Part shown: positions 25,785-32,482 of the stretch, one piece after another | Layout: each line of letters begins with the position of its first letter | Numbering within the stretch: the stretch's first letter is position 1 | Assembly: GCA_031289315.1 (NCBI GenBank) | Contig: JAITPR010000016.1 | Span: 1 to 64,000 of the forward strand | DNA: 64,000 nt | Direction of reading: 5' to 3' | Origin: Clostridiaceae bacterium | GTDB lineage: Bacteria > Bacillota > Clostridia > Christensenellales > CAG-917 | The notes under the pieces: generated by a model | Told to the model about the DNA's origin: nothing | Seen by the model: the letters and a program-made list of their open reading frames with translations, nothing else | Databases searched by the model: none | Made by a program: the position numbers and the translations under genes

Positions 25785-26717
25785 ATGCCTAACATTGTAA
25801 ACTACGCCCATAAATGGGAAAAGGACATAATAAAACTGTTTAACCAAAACGCGCTCACGTCGCCGTTCATCACCTCGAAGGTGGTTTTTACGGGAGCGAA
25901 AACCGTACACTTCACGCAAATGGGGGTTACCGGATATAAAACGCACTCACGCCAAGGCGGCTGGAATACGGGTACGGTCAATCAAGCGGATAATGAATTT
26001 ACGTTGACACACGACCGCGATATTCAATTTTACGTCGACATCGCGGACATTGACGAGAGTAACGAAACTATGAGTATGAAAAACGTGTCGGACGTGTTTT
26101 TACGTACGCAAGCCGTACCCGAACAAGACGCGTTGTTTTTCGGCAAGGTTGCCACGGTTGCCGTGGCGGAGGGTCTGAACTCGTCTACGGATATTTCTTC
26201 GTATACGAAAGAAAACGTATACGGGCGTTTGACGGAGGTTTGGAACCGTGGGAAGCTACGCTTGTACAGACAACGCGGCACGCTTATCACTTACGTAAAC
26301 TCCACGATTATGAACCTCATAGAACAATCGACTAATTTTACGCGTGTCATAAAAGTGGAGTCGGTATCGGACATGGTTGGCGGAATAGAAACGCGTATTG
26401 CGCGTATAGACGGTATTCCCGTCATAGAGGTAATAGACGATAACAGATTTTATTCGTCTTTCAACTTTACGGAGGGCTTTGAGCCGCAAGAGAGCGCTTG
26501 TAAAATTAACATACTGGTCGCGGCAACCGACACGGTTAAAGCGGTAAATAAAATCGCAAACATCTATACGTTTGCGCCCGGCGCCCATCATTTCGGCGAC
26601 GGATACCTATATCAAAATCGCGCCTATTCCGACGTATTTGTATTTCCTAACGGGGTAAACAACGAAATCGACAGCGTTGCGGTGGACCTCTCTTTGGCGG
26701 AAAGTACCGGCGAATAA
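25785..26717 (+). CDS. Major capsid protein
   Basis: 310 aa, HK97-fold type by position and size. Begins NIVNYAHKWEKDIIKLFNQNALTSPF and contains KTVHFTQMGVTGYKTHSR and the pattern FYVDIADIDESNETM found in capsid proteins of Firmicutes siphophages. Strong GGAG upstream, and it is followed at once by a triple hairpin terminator. Full-length and apparently intact. Confidence 0.85.
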   Translation: MPNIVNYAHKWEKDIIKLFNQNALTSPFITSKVVFTGAKTVHFTQMGVTGYKTHSRQGGWNTGTVNQADNEFTLTHDRDIQFYVDIADIDESNETMSMKNVSDVFLRTQAVPEQDALFFGKVATVAVAEGLNSSTDISSYTKENVYGRLTEVWNRGKLRLYRQRGTLITYVNSTIMNLIEQSTNFTRVIKVESVSDMVGGIETRIARIDGIPVIEVIDDNRFYSSFNFTEGFEPQESACKINILVAATDTVKAVNKIANIYTFAPGAHHFGDGYLYQNRAYSDVFVFPNGVNNEIDSVAVDLSLAESTGE

Positions 26718-26720
26718 AAA

Positions 26721-26835
26721 TACCGTCGCTTCCGCTTATCGCTGAAGCGACGGTAAAATAATAAACAAGTGTAAACCCCGTCGGGGTTTTCGAAAGTTGA
26801 AAGGACGGAAAAAAATCCGTCCTTTTTGCATGCTC
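26721..26835 (+). terminator. Three successive hairpins after the capsid gene
   Basis: Stem ACCGTCGCTTC/GAAGCGACGGT (about 26722-26752), stem ACCCCG/CGGGGT (about 26776-26788) with TTTT, and stem AAGGACGG/CCGTCCTT (about 26801-26825) with TTTTT. A likely attenuator that keeps capsid expression above that of the downstream genes. Confidence 0.75.
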
Positions 26836-26899
26836 CGGGTAGCTGTTACGGCGGTGCGACTCCGCCGCGGAGACAAAATTAAAAACGGAGAAAAATTTT

Positions 26900-27385
26900 A
26901 TGAGGTATCCTTACGACGATAACGATATGATATACGACTATTCAAGGCACATGTATGTGCTTACCGAAAACGGCGTTTTAAATCATACCGGCATACACAT
27001 AAACACAGAAATAGTCACGCTTGGACGTGATGCAACGACAACGGTCAAACGCGTACTACGTAAAATTTCGGAACAAATTTATAGATACATATATGGTCTT
27101 AGCGGCAATCCTAGTTTTGTAGAGTATCTACTTGCTTGTTACGCGCCTTGCCGGGCGCTTATCAAGGACTGTTTGACCGACCAGACGGAGTATGTGATTG
27201 AAAACGGATTCTTGACGGATTTTTCCGGCATAAACGCGGCTAAGGCAACTGCGGTAAAAATCGAACGCGGAGATGCCGTAAGTCTGCTTGTGCGCGATAG
27301 GCTGTCAGAGCCGCTTCCTAACGGCTATGTATTAAGCTATTGCGGCGCGGTCAATGCGGTATTCCCTTATAGAGATGGTTATTGA
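26900..27385 (+). CDS. Putative head-tail connector protein
   Basis: 161 aa, first gene after the capsid terminators, where head-completion (gp6/gp15-like) connectors usually lie. Mostly helical with Tyr/Cys-rich stretches (YLLACYAPCRALIKDC) and a short beta-type C-terminus. No conserved motif I can name; the function is inferred from position. Nothing unusual in the start (GGAG 13 bases upstream). Confidence 0.5.
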   Translation: MRYPYDDNDMIYDYSRHMYVLTENGVLNHTGIHINTEIVTLGRDATTTVKRVLRKISEQIYRYIYGLSGNPSFVEYLLACYAPCRALIKDCLTDQTEYVIENGFLTDFSGINAAKATAVKIERGDAVSLLVRDRLSEPLPNGYVLSYCGAVNAVFPYRDGY

Positions 27386-27576
27386 GATGGAGAAAAAAAA
27401 AGAGAAACGCTATTAATTAGGCTACCTTACTTGACATAGATAAGGAATTTTAAAGACCTTAAAGAATTATATACACCATTAAAAATCGATAATTCACTCT
27501 AAATAGGGCACTTTTTTCATGCTGCTTTTCAGGGTAACTACAAAACGGCGGCAATAAAACAAAGGGAGGATGATAT
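27386..27576. other. Intergenic gap in the connector region
   Basis: 190 bp, AT-rich, with stop codons in all frames. A TTGACA at 27431 lacks a matching -10. It probably marks a deletion or a swapped module. Confidence 0.3.
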
Positions 27577-27927
27577 ATGAACTACGGACTGACACAGAAT
27601 GCCTTTGAGCGGGCTATGTGGTATCCGAACGGACGCGTTAATACTGAGGGCGCGAAGCTTATCCGTGTCGAGGTAGTCACGGACGTGCAGAAGCGTTTCG
27701 GTACGCTGGTACGCGGGCTGATAAAGGACGAATCAAGTACGGTGATACGCACCGCATATTGCTACGATTATAGCCCTACGGACATAAAACAAGAGATATT
27801 TTTTCGTGATAGGTACTACGGCATAAGCGGCGTAGGAGAGGATACGCAGAGCGTAAATCCGCAGGCGCGGGGTTTGATACATAACGCCGGAACGGTTAAA
27901 ATATTGGAACTTAAGGAGAAGAACTGA
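27577..27927 (+). CDS. Putative head closure/head-tail joining protein
   Basis: 116 aa with a beta-rich profile (GAKLIRVEVVTDVQKRFGTLVRGLI) and the ending GTVKILELKEKN, similar in size and location to gp16/gp17-type head closure proteins. Ribosome site GGGAGG 7 bases upstream. Its stop overlaps the next start (TGATGA). Confidence 0.5.
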   Translation: MNYGLTQNAFERAMWYPNGRVNTEGAKLIRVEVVTDVQKRFGTLVRGLIKDESSTVIRTAYCYDYSPTDIKQEIFFRDRYYGISGVGEDTQSVNPQARGLIHNAGTVKILELKEKN

Positions 27928-28265
27928 TGAACGACATTATAGATAGACTTACTCAAGCGGTGTGGGAGTGCTTTGAATTGTATGCTGCCGCCGTGCCGGC
28001 AGACAGCGGTAACTTGAGGCGGAACGGCGTGCGATTGGAGAACACGGCTCCGGGCATGTGGGAAATATATATGGAAACGGATATTACACCGTGTGCGCCG
28101 TATACAAATGAGTCGGGGATGTCGCTTTGGCGGAGCGGAGCAAAGGATCCAAACGAGGGTTGGATAGAACGTGTATTCGGAGAGATAAGTAGGAGAATAG
28201 CGGATGAACTCGGCGGAGAAAGATCATACGAAGGAGAAAATAACTATGACAGTGATGACGATTGA
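27927..28265 (+). CDS. Putative tail completion/minor connector protein
   Basis: 112 aa, helical N-terminus (IIDRLTQAVWECFELYAAAVPADSGNLR) then beta-type segment, the layout of HK97 gp10-like tail completion proteins. Starts at the overlap with the preceding gene. Its last 20 bases overlap the ribosome-binding region and start of the next gene. Confidence 0.45.
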   Translation: MNDIIDRLTQAVWECFELYAAAVPADSGNLRRNGVRLENTAPGMWEIYMETDITPCAPYTNESGMSLWRSGAKDPNEGWIERVFGEISRRIADELGGERSYEGENNYDSDDD

Positions 28266-29163
28266 TGAAATAGCAACGCTTATAGAAGAGGCGTTGGAAT
28301 GCATAGCGAAAGTAATAGTACAGGAGGAAACCGCCGGAACAAATAATCCGTTGGCGGATGCCCCGTTTAAATTTAAGCTATTCGGGAACTGGGGACAATA
28401 CCAGACGGCAAAAAGATTGCCGACCGATAAAAGACCGCCTAAGCCCTTTATACATGGCGGAGTTATGCCGTTAGGTGACCCAGTTGTATCTCTAAACGGG
28501 TTGGGAAATTTCTCGGTACGGTTAGGTTTGGAACTCGCTGTAAAGATTGAGTGGGTGGACTGGGTTGTAAGCGTGCTTTACAAATACGCGGAAGAGAAAG
28601 CCGGACTTACGGCTATTGCCGGAAGCAGTGCCGCATATACAATGAGCGTGAACCTTCCGAGCCTTAGCAACGTTCTAGAGACGTCCGGGATAGGCAGGTA
28701 TCAGGTTGTGTCATCGTTTATATTATTTCAGTATTTTGCCGGTGGGGTATTGTCTAACTCCGTGCAGTGGAAAATAAACGGCGAGGAAATGTTGGTGCTG
28801 TCCGCCGCCGTGGTGCGTACGGGAGTACATCAAGCGGACAACGTGGATGGAAGTGAGGAAATGCAAAGCGTTATCGGGCAACAGGGCGTGCAATACAACC
28901 TTGTTATACCGTATCGCGACACTTCGGCTACGAAGGAGATTGTAGGTCAGGTATTCAACGGCGGACTGAAAAAGGTATATAAAATACAATACGCCGACGG
29001 ATGCGTCACGGCGGAATGTTATGCGCTACTGATAAACGGGCAAGTAAATTATGAGGCGGGTATGATAGCGTCTATAAATATTGGATTGGTTATTTGTAGA
29101 AGCGATATATTTGGCGCGGAAATTGCGGCGTTAAATACAGCGCTTGCCGCCGCGCAAACATAA
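28246..29163 (+). CDS. Putative major tail (tube) protein
   Basis: 305 aa from ATG 28246, which has GAAGGAG 9 bases before it; the frame is open from 28204. Beta-rich, with long segments such as VSLNGLGNFSVRLGLELAVKIEWVDW and a C-terminal INGQVNYEAGMIASINIGLVICR. Larger than typical siphovirus tube proteins (about 200 aa). Assigned by order after the connectors. It could instead be a structural protein of a short tail. Confidence 0.5.
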   Translation: MTVMTIDEIATLIEEALECIAKVIVQEETAGTNNPLADAPFKFKLFGNWGQYQTAKRLPTDKRPPKPFIHGGVMPLGDPVVSLNGLGNFSVRLGLELAVKIEWVDWVVSVLYKYAEEKAGLTAIAGSSAAYTMSVNLPSLSNVLETSGIGRYQVVSSFILFQYFAGGVLSNSVQWKINGEEMLVLSAAVVRTGVHQADNVDGSEEMQSVIGQQGVQYNLVIPYRDTSATKEIVGQVFNGGLKKVYKIQYADGCVTAECYALLINGQVNYEAGMIASINIGLVICRSDIFGAEIAALNTALAAAQT

Positions 29164-29176
29164 GGAGGGTGCATAA

Positions 29177-29671
29177 ATGGGAAAATACGGCACGATAGTA
29201 ATTAAATTCGAGGATAACGGCTATGAATCCGCCGCAGACAAAGCCATACCTTTAGGCGGTAAGGTTGCGCCGGGCGGAAGTGATGCCGCAACCACTGCGG
29301 GCGGGGGGGGCGGCGCGGGAGCGGGACATAACAATGTGTGGAGTAAAATCGCAAAGGTATGGAGCGGCGCGGCGTTACTGCGGGAAGGCTTTGGTTGGGG
29401 AATGGCAATTGTGGCGCGCGATAACGGCAACAGCCAAAAGGCAGAACAGTACAACGCAATCATGGGAATAATCGGCAAAGGAATAGCAATCGGCGGTGCG
29501 TTTGCCGTAGGCGGTCCCGTTGCCGGTATCGCGGCGGTTGCGGCTACGGCGTTAGGCTATGCAAAACAGTACGAGCAGTATGACTATGACAAAAAATGGG
29601 AGGCAATAGCGCTGAATGAGCTACGTCGTCGGGCAGGTCCAAGTTTTAACCGTAGCCGGTTGGGAGATTGA
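29177..29671 (+). CDS. Small Gly/Ala-rich hydrophobic phage protein
   Basis: 164 aa. Contains a poly-Gly linker (TTAGGGGGAGAG, about residues 40-52) and two hydrophobic stretches (GIIGKGIAIGGAFAVGGPVAGIAAVAATALG). It occupies the place where a tape-measure gene is expected but is far too short for a normal tape measure. It could be a truncated tape measure or an injected membrane-active protein. AGGAGG 8 bases before ATG. Confidence 0.5.
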   Translation: MGKYGTIVIKFEDNGYESAADKAIPLGGKVAPGGSDAATTAGGGGGAGAGHNNVWSKIAKVWSGAALLREGFGWGMAIVARDNGNSQKAEQYNAIMGIIGKGIAIGGAFAVGGPVAGIAAVAATALGYAKQYEQYDYDKKWEAIALNELRRRAGPSFNRSRLGD

Positions 29672-29729
29672 CAGACTAAAAATTGGCAGTAGAATACAAT
29701 TTGCAAAAATAAAAATAAAGGAAACGACT

Positions 29730-30017
29730 ATGTATAATTATGAAATTGAAATACGTAAGAGCGGCATGTGGGAAAGGCTTACCGCTGTGAGCCGTCCGTT
29801 TAATGACGGACTAAAGCTTGACGATGCGCTTGACGAGGGCGGATTTAAATTATCTTTTACGACTTCAACGGGCGTAGAACGATTTGCACGGTTGCGCATT
29901 AAAGTGTACGAGGGCGGTACGGTGACGAATAACAACGTAATCGGCGGCATACTTAAAAACACTTTTTATCGCGTTGTGACAAATATGAGTAGGACACTAC
30001 GGCGGTTTGTTGAGTAG
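29730..30017 (+). CDS. Small hypothetical phage structural protein
   Basis: 95 aa from the ATG at 29730, preceded by AAAGGAA; a longer frame from 29616 overlaps the previous gene and has no ribosome site. Compact, beta-type, with YNYEIEIRKSGMWERLTAVSRPF and a basic C-terminus. Position between the tail-like genes and the second metallopeptidase suggests a tail adaptor. Not recognised. Confidence 0.5.
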   Translation: MYNYEIEIRKSGMWERLTAVSRPFNDGLKLDDALDEGGFKLSFTTSTGVERFARLRIKVYEGGTVTNNNVIGGILKNTFYRVVTNMSRTLRRFVE

Positions 30018-30048
30018 GTTTATGGCAGATGATAATAAAAGCGACAAC

Positions 30049-30066
30049 GGCATCACCGTTTGGTGA
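30049..30066 (+). other. Hairpin before metallopeptidase 2
   Basis: ATCACC-GTTT-GGTGAT is a perfect 6-bp stem ending 9 bases before the AAAGGAGG of the next gene. A 14-codon frame (from 30021) overlaps it; the frame is probably a remnant. Confidence 0.35.
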
Positions 30067-30081
30067 TTAAAGGAGGAATTT

Positions 30082-30936
30082 ATGGCAGACAACAGAATTG
30101 CCTATGGGCTTGCAAAGGAATACGGCATAGACACCACGGGAATGTCCCCGAAAGAAGTTTGGGATGCGTTGAAAGAAAACGGAATAAGCCCGAATGTGGC
30201 GGAAAATAAGCCGGACGGAGAAAGCAAAAGCGAAATTCAAGCTAGGCGGAAACGAATCGGAGAAGCTTTACTAGCGAGGAATAAAAGACTAGAGCGTGAA
30301 ATATTCGGAGATAGCCCGAATCAGACTCCATACGTCAAATTATCTAACTCCGCATGGGGAAAAGCAAAAATTCAGGAAGAGTCGGTTGGTGTGGATAAAA
30401 TGATGACCTATTATACCGATAAAAAAAGTAAATGGAGCGGCAAAACCGTTATTGATGATAAACGTTGTAAAAAGAATGATAGTAGCGGACTTAAAGCATG
30501 GAATTGCAATATAATTGTGCCGAAATTTGTTGAAACATGTACGCTTATCCACGAGCATTTACACGCGCGTTCGGTAAGCTATTATAATAAAAAACTTTAT
30601 CACTCATGCGGAAAAACAGAGGAGGGCGCGGTTGAATTATTCGCTCAAGAAATTTCAAAAGATATGGGCTTGACTTTTACTCCGGGATATACTAAACTAA
30701 CAGGTATGCTACGTTATATCCAAAGGGTCACCGATTTGTGCGGAGACATATTCAGTTTTGCCCAAGAGTTCTATGAGATCGACATGCCGGAGCGGTACGG
30801 CTGGCTTGTGCAAAAGGTAGAGGAGTTTGTAAATAACGATACGCAATTAACAAAAAATAAAAGAACAAGATTATTAAATGTTACATACGCCTTCAACGGT
30901 CCTGTAACGGGAGAATACGTAAATGAAAAAAGTTAA
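30082..30936 (+). CDS. Phage-borne HExxH zinc metallopeptidase 2 (gluzincin-like)
   Basis: 284 aa. Zincin motif in LIHEHLHARS (His157, Glu158, His161), with a likely third ligand Glu185 in EEGAVELFAQE, 24 residues later, a gluzincin-type spacing. The N-terminus carries AYGLAKEYGIDTTGMSPKEVWDALKENG, a small helical module that looks like a delivery or recognition domain. No signal peptide. Strong AAAGGAGG. It is unrelated in sequence to metallopeptidase 1 apart from the motif. The next gene overlaps it by 14 bases, so the pair is translationally coupled, as in toxin-immunity or enzyme-inhibitor pairs. Function open. Confidence 0.7.
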   Translation: MADNRIAYGLAKEYGIDTTGMSPKEVWDALKENGISPNVAENKPDGESKSEIQARRKRIGEALLARNKRLEREIFGDSPNQTPYVKLSNSAWGKAKIQEESVGVDKMMTYYTDKKSKWSGKTVIDDKRCKKNDSSGLKAWNCNIIVPKFVETCTLIHEHLHARSVSYYNKKLYHSCGKTEEGAVELFAQEISKDMGLTFTPGYTKLTGMLRYIQRVTDLCGDIFSFAQEFYEIDMPERYGWLVQKVEEFVNNDTQLTKNKRTRLLNVTYAFNGPVTGEYVNEKS

Positions 30937-31333
30937 AATTTTGATAAACAGAATTCTTTTTCAAGAAAAGACGGATGACGAGTGGTTGCAATTGCAAAAA
31001 GATATACATAAATTTTTCTGCGATCCCACCGTTGCCCGTAAAGACCATGCCGAATTATTTGAGTACACCGAGATGGTTGCTATGGTTTGTAGCGGCATTA
31101 AAGAAGACAGAGGTGAAAGCTACGATTATGAAGATGACGAAGATGGCGCGGATGACGAAGAAGACGAAGATGAAAACGAGACGGGTTACAACTATGTAAG
31201 AGAATTATTTGAGGAAAGAATTCGCAACGCATCTTCGGTAAACTGTGACATAACGGCGCGCCATTTGGAGAAATTAAAAGCTAAATACGGAGATAAGACG
31301 CTTCCCAAAAATGATAATGATTCGGATGTCTGA
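30923..31333 (+). CDS. Acidic protein overlapping metallopeptidase 2, possible partner or inhibitor
   Basis: 136 aa, starting 14 bases before the end of the metallopeptidase gene. The middle is a strongly acidic run (DDEDGADDEEDEDENE, about residues 72-87) between two helical parts. Such acidic small proteins are common as immunity proteins or DNA mimics, but no motif proves either. A rho-independent terminator follows, closing the two-gene cassette. Confidence 0.6.
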   Translation: MKKVKILINRILFQEKTDDEWLQLQKDIHKFFCDPTVARKDHAELFEYTEMVAMVCSGIKEDRGESYDYEDDEDGADDEEDEDENETGYNYVRELFEERIRNASSVNCDITARHLEKLKAKYGDKTLPKNDNDSDV

Positions 31334-31412
31334 GCGTATCGGATTGAGAACAAAGAAAAGATAATGAGATGTGAAAAATGGGAAAAGAAGATGAACTCTT
31401 AAAAAACAAAAG

Positions 31413-31442
31413 AAGGACAGCTTGATGCGGCTGTCCTTTTTT
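31413..31442 (+). terminator. Terminator closing the metallopeptidase 2 cassette
   Basis: GGACAGC pairs with GCTGTCC around TTGATGCG and is followed by eight T. Genes from 32.5 kb onward therefore need another promoter or read-through. Confidence 0.8.
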
Positions 31443-31453
31443 TATAGGGAGTG

Positions 31454-31510
31454 GATAATTCGCGGTGACAAAATATTTTCTTGGCAGGCAAGTCGTCGCC
31501 ACGGATTACC
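31454..31510. repeat. GGTGACAAAATATTTTC element, copy 2
   Basis: Matches copy 1 (reverse complement) over its length, with a decayed right arm (GTCGTCGCCACGGATTACC). It lies within the prophage-like element, just after the terminator. Confidence 0.7.
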
Positions 31511-31531
31511 CCAACCCTTTTATACGCTAAA

Positions 31532-31745
31532 TTAAAGATTATCCTTAATTATCCGTAAGACATTGTAAAATGATATTATGGAATTCTAACCCAAGACAGC
31601 TTAAAACGACAGAACTTATACGGCAAAACACTATGTGGTGTATAAAAACTATGGCGAAGACATTTTTGAACCGATCATAAAAATAAACCGCGTCTAGAGT
31701 TTGACGAGAACCGCGAGGACGAAGGTGGGCGAATAGTGTTTGACA
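31532..31745 (+). pseudogene. Remnant block: duplicated phage leader and tail-gene fragment
   Basis: 31532-31582 resembles 19638-19688 (shared TTAATTATCC-TAAGA). 31688-31745 matches 33218-33275 inside the tail gene at 53 of 58 positions and reads the same codons (RLEFDE-REDEGGRI). These pieces lie upstream of the intact tail gene and look like leftovers from recombination. Nothing else coding is seen between 31333 and 31808. Confidence 0.65.
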
Positions 31746-31807
31746 ACGATTGAAGGCGCGCAAACTTATACCTACCCACGAAGGCAACTCCAAAGGGTTG
31801 TCGGTGT

Positions 31808-32428
31808 TCATACCCCGCCGCCTTTCAATCTCTCAACCTCCGCTTCGAGCGTGGCAATGCGCTCATCGGCGGTGAGTGTGCGCGGCTTCGGCGGGCGAGG
31901 GGCGCGAGGAGGACGTGAAGCTATGAAACGTGATAGGGGGTAGAGGAGCAAAAGAACTACGGAAACAATACAGATGTAAAATGCGGCATGTAGGCTATAA
32001 GTGTCCTTAAAAGAAAAAATATTTTTGGTACATATAGCAATCCATATTATATAGATTATCATTAATACCGAAAATGCCGTTACAATTGATATATAGGATT
32101 GCTTTTTATGTTTTCTAAATAAAAACATAAGCAATAATGCTAGAATTAATATAGTTATTGCGTGCAAAACTGCAATAAAATAAGCACTGACTGAAAATAC
32201 AAGCCAAGCATTACTACTATGGCTTAAAAAATCCATTAACTCTTGGGTGTTTAAAAAAATTGTAAATGAGGACATATATGCTTGATTTGCAGATATAAAA
32301 TAAGCGGCGTAATTATCCTTAAATATAGGGATAAAGAACAACGTTGTAAACAAAATAGCAAAAAAAACAAGAATAGCACCGCAATGCTTTTCCGCAAAAC
32401 GGTTAAACTTTGTTGATAATGATTTCAT
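31808..32428 (-). CDS. Inverted polytopic membrane protein cassette
   Basis: 206 aa on the strand opposite to all other morphogenesis genes. Four hydrophobic segments (about 19-36, 74-103, 114-132, 145-165), then a Pro/Arg-rich linker (SRPPRAPRPPKPR) and a short coiled coil (ERIATLEAEVERLKGGG) on the cytosolic side. AGGAGG lies 8 bases before ATG inside a hairpin. AT-rich compared with its neighbours, so probably acquired; a prophage cargo gene (for example superinfection exclusion) is plausible. No family recognised. Confidence 0.6.
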   Translation of the reverse strand: MKSLSTKFNRFAEKHCGAILVFFAILFTTLFFIPIFKDNYAAYFISANQAYMSSFTIFLNTQELMDFLSHSSNAWLVFSVSAYFIAVLHAITILILALLLMFLFRKHKKQSYISIVTAFSVLMIIYIIWIAICTKNIFSFKDTYSLHAAFYICIVSVVLLLLYPLSRFIASRPPRAPRPPKPRTLTADERIATLEAEVERLKGGGV

Positions 32429-32453
32429 AAAAGCACCTCCTAGGGTGCTTTTA
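32429..32453. promoter_or_regulatory. Hairpin enclosing the ribosome site of the inverted membrane gene
   Basis: AAAAGCACC and GGGTGCTTTT are complementary arms around TCCTA. In the minus-strand transcript the AGGAGG falls in this stem-loop, directly before the ATG, so translation may be controlled by its opening. On the plus strand it could act as a weak terminator. Confidence 0.5.
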
Positions 32454-32482
32454 GTATAAACAACAAAAGGAGTAAAGTCAAT

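Noticed and set aside
27431-27460. Promoter in the connector gap
   Set aside because: TTGACA is present but no acceptable -10 lies 16-18 bp downstream.
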